The notes: generated by a model from the sequence alone, not told the origin. A DNA stretch of 64,000 nucleotides from Cohnella zeiphila (GCF_014212055.1 NZ_JACJVO010000036.1:62001-126000); one strand, 5' to 3'; numbered from the stretch's first letter, positions 45,286-54,805 are shown. Numbers and translations: made by a program.

Positions 45286-46143
45286 TTATACGCGATTAAA
45301 ATGAAGATTTCGATACTGACCAGGAGTCATGTTTTCAAGTTTCCTGAAGGAGGAAACAAAATGGCTCGTATCCAGAAAGCCCGCCAATGCGCCGATCGAC
45401 TTGATGGTAAGTTTTTCTTCGTTTATCAGCATTTCTTTGGCTTTCAGAATGCGAAGGTGAATGAGATATTGATAGGGGCTCATTCCCGTGGTCGTTCGAA
45501 ACAGGTAATTCAATTGTTGCGAGCTGACGCCGGCATAAGCGGCCATATGGGCCAACCCGAGATTCGGATCGGAATAGTTCTCGTCCAGGAATCGGAAAAG
45601 AGGCATCAGCCGTACATTATGCTGGGAAAGCGAACGTTGATTATCGACTTGCCCATGTCGTTTCAGATTGACCAGAAAGCGATAGACGAACGCGGAACCG
45701 TCCAATCCGTTGAAATCCAAGTTTCGCATGGCCATGTTCCGGCTCTTTTTATGCAAGGAAGACAGCGGAGAATCGGGTTCCCATTGAATAACGGTCGAAG
45801 TTGCCAAACCGAGCGAAGAAACGATGAATGAAGCATAGTTCCCGTTGAAGGTAACATACCAGGTCGACCAAGGATGCGTAAGGGTTACATAGCGGTGCGG
45901 AACATGGGGCGGCAACAAAACCCCTTGATTTTGCGACAAGGTCATCGTCTTGCCGGAACATTCGAACAATCCTTTTCCTCCAGTCGTATGCAGCCAGTGA
46001 TAACAATGATAGCCTTCCGGCCGGTTGAACTCCTCCTGCCATTCATTCCATCCCATCAATTCAATGAAGATGGGAAGAGTACGATCCAAGGCTGTGACAA
46101 ACATCTGCTTCATGAAGTGCCTCAACGGTTCACCGACTTTCAT
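45286..46143 (-). CDS. AraC-family regulator with cupin sensor
   Basis: 285-residue soluble AraC protein. The N-terminal sugar-sensing part has HCYHWLHTTGGKGLFEC and GVLLPPHVPHRY. The C-terminal domain includes LAHMAAYAGVSSQQLNYLFRTTTG and FLDTSHFVSSFRKLENMTPGQYR. ATG 46143 has no clear ribosome site, whereas in-frame ATG 46113 follows TTGAGG well, so the shorter 275-residue form is possible. It is divergent from importer 4 and its probable local controller. Confidence 0.85.
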   Translation of the reverse strand: MKVGEPLRHFMKQMFVTALDRTLPIFIELMGWNEWQEEFNRPEGYHCYHWLHTTGGKGLFECSGKTMTLSQNQGVLLPPHVPHRYVTLTHPWSTWYVTFNGNYASFIVSSLGLATSTVIQWEPDSPLSSLHKKSRNMAMRNLDFNGLDGSAFVYRFLVNLKRHGQVDNQRSLSQHNVRLMPLFRFLDENYSDPNLGLAHMAAYAGVSSQQLNYLFRTTTGMSPYQYLIHLRILKAKEMLINEEKLTIKSIGALAGFLDTSHFVSSFRKLENMTPGQYRNLHFNRV

Positions 46144-46520
46144 TTTTTTATATGTAATAAGAATTATACAAGATTTTATAATGACGAGCCATCTATTATG
46201 ATTTAGTTGGTAGCAAGAGGAAGGCAGCCTTTGAGACAGGAAGTAAATTGACGATCGGCAAGGGATAATGAATCCCGTCTTAGAGCAGGAACACTTGAAA
46301 GGTCTAGAATGGAAGCGTTTGCTAAAATCAAACCTTCAGGCGGCTTTCTTTAACGGCAAATTGGCCAAGATCAAATTAATTTTTTATATGAAAAAGTTAT
46401 ACGATGAGCAAAGCGGATTCTCGAAGACTACGAAAGGAGGAGATGCCGTGCCGTCCAAGCCTGGCACAGTTGAATGGTAAGCGCTTTAAACATGTCCAAT
46501 CGAATAAAGGGGTGTTTGCA
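46144..46520. other. Intergenic control region between AraC gene and importer 4
   Basis: 377 bases with no convincing gene. AT-rich DNA with several TATAAT-like boxes around 46150-46195 suits divergent promoters. A weak cre-like stretch with AAGCGCTT lies near 46475-46491. An AAAGGAGGAG site at 46434-46443 precedes an ATG (46443) in frame with the lipoprotein gene. Confidence 0.5.
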
Positions 46521-48203
46521 TTGAAAGCGAACAAATGGATATCGCTTCTGCTGGCTGCGACGATGCTTCTCGTCTTGCTGGCCGCTTGCTCTCAAAAGGA
46601 TTCGGGCAATTCTTCAAGTTCGGGCGGCAGTTCCAGTCCATCCGGTTCACAACCGGCATCGGCCGGTTCCAAGCCCGTTTCCGTGAATTTATTTGCCGGC
46701 ACGTCCAGTTTCAATGGCAACCTGGATACCAACTGGTTCACCAAGTATGCGGAAGATACGTTCAACATGAAGATTAACTGGACGGTCGTGCCTAATACGG
46801 ATGTGGCCACGAAGCAGCCCATTCTTCTTGCAAGCGGTCAATATCCCGATATCTTCTGGGCGGGAACGTTCAACAACGCAGATTTATTGAAGTACGGCAA
46901 ACAAGGCATCATTATTCCCTTGAACGATCTGCTTCAAAAGTACGCTCCCAACGTATGGAATGCGATTCAGAATACGCCCGCTCTGAAGCAAGGGATATTC
47001 GCTCCGGACGGGAACGTCTACGGATTGCCGTTCTATAATTATTGCTTGCATTGCTATTACTCGCACAAGGTTTGGGTATATAAGCCGCTGCTGGAAAAAT
47101 ACAATCTCAGTCTTCCTACGACGACAGCGGATTTCGAGCACATGCTCGAAGTGTTTAAGCAAAACGGCATTTTGCCTTTAACCGGTTCAACGGACGGCTG
47201 GAACTCCGATCCTACAACGTACCTCATGAATTCCTTCGCCTACGACGATGGAGGCGACCATCTGAATATCACGGATGGAAAAATCGGATTCTCGCCGATC
47301 CAGGATCAGTGGAGACAAGGGCTCGAATATATTCATGAGCTCTATTCGAAAGGTCTGATTAGCACTGCCGCGTTTACCCAGACAAACGATGTCCTGGTCA
47401 AACAAGCGATCAACCATGAGGTTGGAGTGGTTCCTTGGGGTTGCATGAATTGCGTTGTCGGTGCCGAGCATATGAGCGACATCGTAGATTGGGAGACGAT
47501 TCCTCCTTTAACGGGGCCTGACGGAGTACATTATGCATCGTTTGCAGGGAACGGCGTCAGCGGCGCGGTTTTTGCGATTACAAACAGCGCCAAAGAGGAT
47601 GAAAAGATCGCGATCATGAAGCTGCTGGATTTCATGTGGACGACGGAAGGGACGACAATCGCCAACCTTGGCCCGGAAGGGAAATATTGGTCCAAAGCAA
47701 AGGAAGGCGAGAAGGGATTGGTGGGTACTCCTGCATTGTTCGATCTGACTGCTCAGCCGCCGAGTCCGTTTACTTGGGGATGGGATCAACTCGGACCGTT
47801 CAACCAATCCGAAGAATGGCGAAACGGCATTGTTGCCAAGCCTCCTTTTGCCAAAGACGGCTCCGGTTCCGAAGCCTTGCTGCAATATTATACGGAAAGA
47901 GATTACGCAGGCAAGCAACCGAAGGAAGTGGTGCCCGCTTCCATTTGGATCAAGCCGGAAGATTCGCAAACCTACGCCCAGTTGAAGACCGGCATCAATA
48001 ATTATGTAAAACAATGGACGGCCGAATTTATTGTCGGGCATAAATCCCTTGACAAGGATTGGGACAGCTACGTCTCCGGCGTTAAGAAGTTGGGTCTCGA
48101 TCAATACCTCAGCATTACGGAGTCCGCAATGGTTCAGCCATTCGATACGAGTTCTTTCCAGAAAGACGACAATGTAGTTACGTATCTGGAGTCCTTGAAG
48201 TAA
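46521..48203 (+). CDS. Sugar-binding lipoprotein of ABC importer 4
   Basis: 560-residue solute-binding lipoprotein with lipobox LAAC, anchor Cys23 and a Ser/Gly linker. It shares the CxxC segment (YCLHCYYSHKVW) and the tail MVQ/IVGHKSLDKDWDSYV style of importers 1 and 2. It lacks the DxNGNGxxD calcium-like loop that its four relatives here possess (LEVFKQNGILPLTG instead). TTG 46521, after AAAGGGGTG and directly before the signal peptide, is the likely start. ATG 46443 in the same frame has a close AGGAGG and would add 26 residues before the signal. It heads the SBP-permease-permease operon. Confidence 0.88.
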   Translation: MKANKWISLLLAATMLLVLLAACSQKDSGNSSSSGGSSSPSGSQPASAGSKPVSVNLFAGTSSFNGNLDTNWFTKYAEDTFNMKINWTVVPNTDVATKQPILLASGQYPDIFWAGTFNNADLLKYGKQGIIIPLNDLLQKYAPNVWNAIQNTPALKQGIFAPDGNVYGLPFYNYCLHCYYSHKVWVYKPLLEKYNLSLPTTTADFEHMLEVFKQNGILPLTGSTDGWNSDPTTYLMNSFAYDDGGDHLNITDGKIGFSPIQDQWRQGLEYIHELYSKGLISTAAFTQTNDVLVKQAINHEVGVVPWGCMNCVVGAEHMSDIVDWETIPPLTGPDGVHYASFAGNGVSGAVFAITNSAKEDEKIAIMKLLDFMWTTEGTTIANLGPEGKYWSKAKEGEKGLVGTPALFDLTAQPPSPFTWGWDQLGPFNQSEEWRNGIVAKPPFAKDGSGSEALLQYYTERDYAGKQPKEVVPASIWIKPEDSQTYAQLKTGINNYVKQWTAEFIVGHKSLDKDWDSYVSGVKKLGLDQYLSITESAMVQPFDTSSFQKDDNVVTYLESLK

Positions 48204-48318
48204 ATTCGGATCCGGTCGCCCCTCTCCGGCCATTGATTCATATCCCGTGGACTGGCGTCATCCTCTGAAGGGGCTTGGGGAGGGTGACGCAATTTTTTTT
48301 AACGAAGGAATGATGGGC

Positions 48319-49236
48319 ATGAGAATGGGTTTTGCGATGAAGAGGAGTTTCGTTAGGCACTGGCCGTTATATGCAATTATCTCATTGCCGACTGCCTTCC
48401 TGATCGCTTTCAGCTATTGGCCTATGCTGGGGGTCCAAATCGCTTTTCGTGACTACAGCCCTGTTCTTGGCGTATGGAAAAGCCCGTGGATCGGACTTCA
48501 GCAGTTCAGGTCGTTTATTTCGTCGCCCTATTTTTGGCCGTTAGTGAAGAATACGTTGACCTTGAGCGTGTATTATATTGTTGTATCGATCCCATGTTCG
48601 GTCATTCTGGCCATCGCCTTGAACGAAGTGCGGAGCGTTCGATTTAAGAAATTGGTTCAGATGTTTACCTATGCGCCCTATTTCATTTCGACAGTCATTC
48701 TGGTCGGCATGATCCAGATCATCCTTTCTCCGACAAACGGTCCGCTTGCGCTCATTTTCCATCAGTTCGGCGTATCCAATCCTCCCAATTTGTTGGCAAG
48801 CGCAAACGGATTCTCTTCCATCTACGTGTGGTCCGGAATATGGCAAGAAACCGGATATGGGGCCGTCATCTATCTTGCGGCGCTTGCGGGTGTGAATACG
48901 GATCTCTACGAAGCTGCGAAAATTGACGGCGCAACACGAGTGCAGAAGATTCGGTATGTAGATCTCCCGAGCATCAGTCCGACGATGATCATTTTATTGA
49001 TCTTAAGTATCGGAGGCCTGCTGAGCGTGGGATTCGAGAAAGTATTTCTCTTGCAAAACAATCTAAATCTAAGCAAATCCGAAATCATCTCTACGTATGT
49101 GTACAAAACGGGGCTGATCAATGCAGATTTCAGCTTTGCCTCGGCGATTGGCCTGTTTAACTCGGTCGTTGGATTGATCTTGATCTCGATTGTCAATTAT
49201 ACCGCTCGCAAAGTTTCGGACAGCAGCTTGTTTTAA
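48319..49236 (+). CDS. ABC sugar permease 4a (LplB type)
   Basis: About 305-residue six-helix permease with EAA loop YEAAKIDGATRVQKIRYVDLPSI and SVGFEKVFLLQNN, grouping it with importers 1 and 2. Several in-frame ATGs follow AAGGA (48310, 48313, 48319, 48325); 48319 has the best spacing. The frame opens upstream at 48247 but that leader looks non-coding. Confidence 0.88.
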   Translation: MRMGFAMKRSFVRHWPLYAIISLPTAFLIAFSYWPMLGVQIAFRDYSPVLGVWKSPWIGLQQFRSFISSPYFWPLVKNTLTLSVYYIVVSIPCSVILAIALNEVRSVRFKKLVQMFTYAPYFISTVILVGMIQIILSPTNGPLALIFHQFGVSNPPNLLASANGFSSIYVWSGIWQETGYGAVIYLAALAGVNTDLYEAAKIDGATRVQKIRYVDLPSISPTMIILLILSIGGLLSVGFEKVFLLQNNLNLSKSEIISTYVYKTGLINADFSFASAIGLFNSVVGLILISIVNYTARKVSDSSLF

Positions 49237-49254
49237 GAGAGGAGAGGAAGTCCG

Positions 49255-50163
49255 TTGCAACGCCTATCTGCCATTCGGGAGTCCGGGCAAGACCGAATAT
49301 TCTTATGCTGCGTTTACATCTTTTTAAGCGTTATCCTCATCCTCGTCTTATATCCGATTCTTTTTATAGTAAGCTCATCCTTCAGTTCCGCGGCGGCCGT
49401 GCAGGATGGAAGGGTTTGGCTTTGGCCGGTCGATCCCACGTTGGACGGATATATTGGCGTCTTTAAATATAACGCGGTTTGGACCGGATTTATAAATTCT
49501 ATTATCTATACGGTCTGCGGAACCGTGCTCAGCGTAAGTCTGACGGTTATGATGGCATACCCCTTGTCCAGAAAAGAGATGTTCGGCCGCAGCGTATGGA
49601 TCTGGGGCATTCTCATCGCGATGCTGTTTAACGGAGGCCTCATCCCGTTCTATCTCGTGGTTAAGGATCTTGGGATGGTAAATACGCCATGGGCCATCAT
49701 CGTTCCGACCGCCCTTAACGTCTTTGCAGTCATTATCGCAAAGACGTTTTTCCAAAATTCCTTGCCGAAGGAACTGTATGAGGCAGCACAACTGGACGGA
49801 TGCGGGGATTTCCGATTTTTAACGCGTATGGTCATTCCGCTTTCCAAACCTATTCTGGCCGTTCTGGTCTTGTGGGGGGCAGTCGGTCAATGGAACTCCT
49901 ATTTTAATGCCTTGATTTTTTTGAACTCGCCTTCGCTATATCCCTTGCAGCTTGTGCTCCGTCAAATACTGGTAGAAAATAAAATCGATTATACGAGCAT
50001 GTCAGCTTCGCTGGATACTCAAAAACTTGTTGTCATGCAAAATATGGAGACTCTGCTCAAGTATTCTTTAATCATCATCACGACAATTCCGATTCTTCTG
50101 ATCTATCCGTTTGTCCAAAAGTATTTTGTCAAAGGCGTATTTGTGGGCTCCGTAAAAGAATAA
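49255..50163 (+). CDS. ABC sugar permease 4b (LplC type)
   Basis: 302-residue six-helix permease. EAA loop YEAAQLDGCGDFRFLTRMVIPL, tail QKYFVKGVFVGSVKE. TTG 49255 follows GAGGAGAGGA. It is the last gene of importer 4; a stable hairpin follows before the beta-helix gene. Confidence 0.9.
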   Translation: MQRLSAIRESGQDRIFLCCVYIFLSVILILVLYPILFIVSSSFSSAAAVQDGRVWLWPVDPTLDGYIGVFKYNAVWTGFINSIIYTVCGTVLSVSLTVMMAYPLSRKEMFGRSVWIWGILIAMLFNGGLIPFYLVVKDLGMVNTPWAIIVPTALNVFAVIIAKTFFQNSLPKELYEAAQLDGCGDFRFLTRMVIPLSKPILAVLVLWGAVGQWNSYFNALIFLNSPSLYPLQLVLRQILVENKIDYTSMSASLDTQKLVVMQNMETLLKYSLIIITTIPILLIYPFVQKYFVKGVFVGSVKE

Positions 50164-50231
50164 GCAACTTAGATATGCGGGCAAGAAATCTTGCAGTCTT
50201 GCGTCGGACGATATCTGAAAGTGTGATCGAT

Positions 50232-50268
50232 GGAACAGGGATAGCCGAACGACGGCTTTCCCTGTTCC
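50232..50268 (+). terminator. Stable hairpin after importer 4
   Basis: GGAACAGGG-ATAGCCG pairs with CGGCTTT-CCCTGTTCC. There is no good T run, so termination is uncertain; it may serve to stabilise mRNA. Confidence 0.5.
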
Positions 50269-50293
50269 TGTTCATCCCAAACAGATCCCCATA

Positions 50294-50356
50294 ATAATAT
50301 CGTGATAAATATAGGGAATTTCCTGTTAGATTTTCTATGCTTATTGATAATATAAT
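50294..50356 (+). promoter_or_regulatory. Promoter/operator element B, copy 2 (before beta-helix gene)
   Basis: ATAATATCGTGATAA, then TCCTGTTAGATTT and TATAAT at 50351-50356, with the same 57-base spacing as at 18535. It promotes the operon of the beta-helix protein, isomerase and Gfo/Idh oxidoreductase. Confidence 0.65.
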
Positions 50357-50439
50357 TTTTACGTAAAACATTCATGATTGAACGCGGGTCGATGAAAGGA
50401 ATGGATTCCACGACCGATTCGATCGGAAAAGGAGCAAAA

Positions 50440-52797
50440 ATGAAACAATCCACTGTTGAAATATTTGTCTCTCCCCACGGAGATGATGTTTCCGATGGGA
50501 CCGAGCTGCATCCTTTTGCAACCTTGCATCGGGCCCAAATCGAAGCGCGCGCTGCGGCGAGACAAGGAAAGCCGGTCCGCGTGCAGGTGCATGGGGGTAT
50601 CTATTATCTTTCGGAAACCATGCGTTTTTTGCCGGAAGATTCCGGGACTGCCGATGCTCCGGTCATTTATGAAGCGCTTTCTGAAGAAAAGGTTACAATA
50701 AGCGGCGGAGAGAAGCTTGATCTTCAATGGAGTTTGGATCATGGAGAAATCATGCAAACAGACTCGCTCCCCCCTGGCTTGAAAATGGATCAATTATTTA
50801 TTAATAATCGACAGATGCATATGGCTCGGTACCCGAATTTTAATGAACTTACCCGAATCATGAACGGTTATGCCAGGGATTGCCTTTCTCCGGAACGTAT
50901 CGCGCGTTGGGCAAATCCGGAGGGCGGTTATGTGCATGCCATGCATAAGCACTTATGGGGAGATTTTCGTTACCGGATCAAAGGGAAAGACAAGAACGAT
51001 CAGTTTATTCTTGAGGGAGGTTGGCAGAACAACCGATTGATGGGCATGCATGACGATTATCGGTATGTTGAAAACATATTTGAGGAGTTGGATGCGCCAG
51101 GCGAATGGTTTTATGACGAGAAGACTGGAAAGCTCTATGTATATCCGGATCCGGATACCGCACTTCAAGAGGCTCTAATCGAAAGCGTGAGCTTGGCTCA
51201 TTTGTTTGAATTTTGCGGAAGCGAGGGTTCGCCGGTTCGTCACATTGAACTTAAAGGGTTTACTTTCAAACATACTGCCAGAACATTCATGGATAACCGG
51301 GAGCCTCTCCTGCGCAGCGATTGGACTGCTTATCGCGGAGGGGCAGTTGTATTGCGAGGCTCGGAGAACTGTTCGATTGAAGATTGTTCTTTTGTTCATT
51401 TAGGGGGGAATGCAGTATTCGTCGATAGCTATAACCGCAATGTGGCGATCAAAGGGTGTCATATTGGAGATGTGGGAGCAAACGGAATCGCTTTTGTCGG
51501 GAATCCGAACGCGGTTCGCAGTCCGTTATTCGAATATAATGAACGCCAAAAACTTCAAGGAATGGATCAAGCTCGCGGGCCCAAAACTAATCAATATCCT
51601 GCCCAGTGTCTGGTTGAGGACTGCCTGATCTATAGAGTCGGACGAGTAGAGAAGCAATCCGCCCCCATTCAGATTTCCATGTCCTTGGATATCACGGTTC
51701 GGCATTGCAGTATTTATGAAGTGCCAAGGGCCGGAATCAATATTTCCGAAGGGACCTTCGGAGGACATCTGATCGAATACTGCGACGTGTTCGATACCGT
51801 GCTTGAAACCGGAGATCACGGTTCGTTCAACTCATGGGGGAGAGACCGATATTGGCTGCTGGAAGACGTAGATATGGATAATATGAATCCGGACAACGAA
51901 ACGGCCGATAGTGTATTGCCAATCTTAGATATGGTAAGGCCCATTACGATTCGCAATAACAGATGGCGTTGTGATTATGGATGGGACATTGATCTTGACG
52001 ATGGTTCCACATGGTACCGCATTTACAACAACTTATGTCTTGGAGGTGGTGTCAAGTTAAGAGAAGGTTTTTATCGTATATGTGAAAACAATATTATGGT
52101 GAACAACACGTTTCATCCGCATGTCTGGTTTCGGGGAAGCAGGGATATTTTTCGCCATAATATCGTCTTTAGCGAGTATGCGCCTATCCGCGTACCCAGG
52201 CCTTGGGGAAAAGAATGTGACTGGAACTTCATTCATCAAGCCGGCATGGCAGAGCCGAGGCCGGCAACGACGATTCAAGAGCAGAGCGGGGCGGATTCCC
52301 ATTCGCTCCTTGGAGATGCCTTATTTATCGATACGGATTCCGGAAACTATCAGGTTGGCGACGGCTCCCCCGCGCTTGGATTGGGATTCCGTAATTTCCC
52401 GATGGATCGGTTCGGCGTGCGCAAGCCCAAGCTGAAGAAGATCGCGAAAGCTCCCAAATTGCCGGAAATTGGCGTTAAGATCAGCGAGTCCGGCCGTCTT
52501 CCGCAAAGCGCCGTCTGGGGGAGATGCAAAGTAAAGAACATCGTCGGGATGGGGGAAGTGTCTGCAGCCGGCCTTCCGAGCGAAACTGGAGTGATGATTG
52601 AGTCCCTCCCTTGGGGCAGCTGGCAGATGGAGGAAGGATTCCAGGTGGCGGACGTAATCTTGGGATTGAATGGGGAAAAGGTGGATACGGTGGATGATTT
52701 ATTGAGACTATATGAAGCCGCCTCTGAAGAGAGTTTTGTCGTACAAGTTTTTCGCGGCCAGAATGAGATTGCGTTGACGGTAAGAGAACGAGTTTAA
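50440..52797 (+). CDS. Right-handed beta-helix glycosidase-like protein with C-terminal PDZ domain
   Basis: 785-residue protein. The start EIFVSPHGDDVSDGTELHPF, then VQVHGGIYYLSETMRFLPEDSGT and VTISGG, is the standard opening of right-handed parallel beta-helix enzymes such as GH141-type fucosidases/xylanases. Repeats continue to about residue 640. A PDZ-like domain at about 695-780 (VADVILGLNGEKVDTVDDLL) is unusual as an ending. No signal peptide. ATG 50440 follows AAAGGAG; earlier in-frame ATGs from 50374 lie in the promoter leader. It is the first gene of an operon with an isomerase and an oxidoreductase. GH141 is a proposal only: the catalytic residues could not be placed. Confidence 0.7.
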   Translation: MKQSTVEIFVSPHGDDVSDGTELHPFATLHRAQIEARAAARQGKPVRVQVHGGIYYLSETMRFLPEDSGTADAPVIYEALSEEKVTISGGEKLDLQWSLDHGEIMQTDSLPPGLKMDQLFINNRQMHMARYPNFNELTRIMNGYARDCLSPERIARWANPEGGYVHAMHKHLWGDFRYRIKGKDKNDQFILEGGWQNNRLMGMHDDYRYVENIFEELDAPGEWFYDEKTGKLYVYPDPDTALQEALIESVSLAHLFEFCGSEGSPVRHIELKGFTFKHTARTFMDNREPLLRSDWTAYRGGAVVLRGSENCSIEDCSFVHLGGNAVFVDSYNRNVAIKGCHIGDVGANGIAFVGNPNAVRSPLFEYNERQKLQGMDQARGPKTNQYPAQCLVEDCLIYRVGRVEKQSAPIQISMSLDITVRHCSIYEVPRAGINISEGTFGGHLIEYCDVFDTVLETGDHGSFNSWGRDRYWLLEDVDMDNMNPDNETADSVLPILDMVRPITIRNNRWRCDYGWDIDLDDGSTWYRIYNNLCLGGGVKLREGFYRICENNIMVNNTFHPHVWFRGSRDIFRHNIVFSEYAPIRVPRPWGKECDWNFIHQAGMAEPRPATTIQEQSGADSHSLLGDALFIDTDSGNYQVGDGSPALGLGFRNFPMDRFGVRKPKLKKIAKAPKLPEIGVKISESGRLPQSAVWGRCKVKNIVGMGEVSAAGLPSETGVMIESLPWGSWQMEEGFQVADVILGLNGEKVDTVDDLLRLYEAASEESFVVQVFRGQNEIALTVRERV

Positions 52798-52829
52798 GCC
52801 CATACTTCTATTTTCAAGGAGGCTTCGCT

Positions 52830-53717
52830 TTGCAAAATCTGCGTATTGGAACCATGGTGTGGGGAAAAGATGCGTTAAACGTAATTCCGCAAATTTTGCC
52901 GCATGGATTTGAATGTTTTGAACTCGCTTTCTGGCAGACTACGGGGAATTTTAAGTTTGAAGAAATGGCGAAGCGGCTGCAGGAGCACTTGGCCGGACAT
53001 AATGCCTGTATTTCTTGTCTGACGATATTCGGGAACGCGCTTACGAACGAAGGCAGCAACGCCGACACGATTGCCAGTTGGGAACGTCTGATCGATCATG
53101 CGCATCTTTTTGGCGTCGATCTCGTTACCGGCTTCACAGGACGATTGACGGACCGGCCTATCGACGAATCGATTCCGCGTTTTAAAGAAGTATTCGGAGA
53201 GCTTTCGAGAAGAGCAATGGATAAAGGCGTTCGGCTTGCCTTTGAAAATTGCGACATGGACGGGGATTGGAAGCGAGGAGACTGGAATATCGCGCACAAT
53301 CCATCTGCCTGGGAGATGATGTTCGATGCAGTTCCGATGGATAATATCGGTCTGGAGTGGGAACCGGCTCATCAGATGGTCAGCCTGATCGATCCGATTT
53401 CGCAGCTTCGAAAATGGGTGGATAAAGTATTTCATGTTCATGGGAAAGATGCCACGATTGCATGGGACATTGTCAAAGAGTACGGAGTCCATGGTCCCCG
53501 ACCCTTTGTCTGGCATCGTACTCCCGGGTTCGGCGACAGCAATTGGACAGATATCATCACGATATTGAGACAAGCCGGCTATACGGGCACAATCGATATC
53601 GAAGGCTGGCACGATCCTGTATACCGGGGTGAGTTGGAGATAACGGGCCAGGTTCATGCATTGAATTATTTGAAGCAGTGTCGCGGAGGCTCCTGGATTC
53701 CCAATCCGACAAATTAA
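52830..53717 (+). CDS. Sugar phosphate isomerase/epimerase-like TIM-barrel protein
   Basis: 295-residue AP-endonuclease-2-fold protein of the xylose-isomerase-like group. Metal-site wording can be seen in LAFENCDMDG, LEWEPAHQM, VFHVHGKDA and TIDIEGWHDP. The family isomerises or epimerises sugars, keto-sugars or inositols. It starts at TTG 52830 behind AAGGAGG. It is between the beta-helix gene and a Gfo/Idh oxidoreductase, a pairing common in pathways that oxidise a sugar to a keto form and then rearrange or cleave it. The real substrate is unknown. Confidence 0.82.
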   Translation: MQNLRIGTMVWGKDALNVIPQILPHGFECFELAFWQTTGNFKFEEMAKRLQEHLAGHNACISCLTIFGNALTNEGSNADTIASWERLIDHAHLFGVDLVTGFTGRLTDRPIDESIPRFKEVFGELSRRAMDKGVRLAFENCDMDGDWKRGDWNIAHNPSAWEMMFDAVPMDNIGLEWEPAHQMVSLIDPISQLRKWVDKVFHVHGKDATIAWDIVKEYGVHGPRPFVWHRTPGFGDSNWTDIITILRQAGYTGTIDIEGWHDPVYRGELEITGQVHALNYLKQCRGGSWIPNPTN

Positions 53718-53738
53718 CCAATAGAGGAAGGTATTCAA

Positions 53739-54770
53739 ATGGAAAAATTCAAGGTGGTATCCGCAGGCTGCGGCACAATTGCAAACGAGTGGATGAAAAA
53801 CGCTCTCTCGCGAACAGACATGGAAATCGTTGCGTTGGCAGATATCAGAAAAGAGGCTGCAGATTCTCTGGCTGAACGATATGGACTTACATGCCCTACA
53901 TTTACGGACGTAGCTACTGCCATTGCCCAAACGGGCGCCGATGTCGTATTCGATTTAACAATACCTGCGAGTCATTTCAGCGTATGTACAACTGCTTTGA
54001 AGCTCGGATGCAGCGTCTTCAGCGAGAAACCGCTGGCGGCAACGATGGCGGAAGCTCAAGAGATGATTAGCCAGGCCGAACAAAGCAAAAAGTCATTTTC
54101 CGTGATGCAGAACCGCAGATACGATCCGAACATTCGCGCTTTTCGCAATCTTGTACAGTCGGGCACCATCGGCCGACCGGGCTATATCGGTGCAGATTTC
54201 TTTATCGGCGCTCATTTCGATGGATTTCGCGCTGTGATGGACAGCCCTCTGGTGCTTGATATGGCGATCCATACGTTTGACCAGGCCCGCTTTATTACCG
54301 GTACCGATCCTGTTTCCGTATACTGCCATGAATTTAATCCGCCCGGATCATGGTACAAGGGAAATGCTTCCGCAATATGTATATTCGAAATGTCGGATGG
54401 TTCCGTATTCTGCTACCGTGGTTCCTGGTGCGCGGAGGGAGCGCCTACCTCCTGGGAGGCTTCTTGGCGGGTTACGGGCGAACGGGGGACGGCGCTATGG
54501 GATGGATATACGGCTCCTTATGCCGAGATCGTCGCTTCGGACGAACAAGAGAATAAATTCATTCTCGATTATGTTCGCGTTGAAAGCGATTATAAATGGG
54601 AAGGAAACCTGGGACATGCCGGCTGCCTCGATGAAATGTTCGCCGCCCTGAAGGAAGGACGGCCGGCCGAAACAGACTGCCGAGACAATATCAACAGTAT
54701 CGCGATGGTCCTTGGCGCTGTAGAGAGCGCCCGAACGGGAAGAAAGGTTGACCTTAGAGATTATAGGTAA
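53739..54770 (+). CDS. Gfo/Idh/MocA-family oxidoreductase
   Basis: 343-residue NAD(P)-dependent dehydrogenase. The Rossmann start is VSAGCGTIANEWMKNAL, the cofactor/catalytic lysine is in FSEKPLAATMAEA, and the C-terminal domain includes LDMAIHTFDQARFITG with the catalytic-type His. Members oxidise a ring hydroxyl of sugars or inositols, or reduce the keto form. AGAGGAAGG precedes ATG 53739, 21 bases after the isomerase gene. Probably works in sequence with that isomerase on the product of the beta-helix enzyme. It closes the operon, with an inverted repeat downstream at 54806. Confidence 0.87.
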   Translation: MEKFKVVSAGCGTIANEWMKNALSRTDMEIVALADIRKEAADSLAERYGLTCPTFTDVATAIAQTGADVVFDLTIPASHFSVCTTALKLGCSVFSEKPLAATMAEAQEMISQAEQSKKSFSVMQNRRYDPNIRAFRNLVQSGTIGRPGYIGADFFIGAHFDGFRAVMDSPLVLDMAIHTFDQARFITGTDPVSVYCHEFNPPGSWYKGNASAICIFEMSDGSVFCYRGSWCAEGAPTSWEASWRVTGERGTALWDGYTAPYAEIVASDEQENKFILDYVRVESDYKWEGNLGHAGCLDEMFAALKEGRPAETDCRDNINSIAMVLGAVESARTGRKVDLRDYR

Positions 54771-54805
54771 AACGAATTTTCGAACACAGAACAAAAGACA
54801 GTTGA

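Noticed and set aside
46268-46480. 70-codon frame upstream of importer 4
   Set aside because: No ribosome site, crosses the promoter region, no recognisable sequence.
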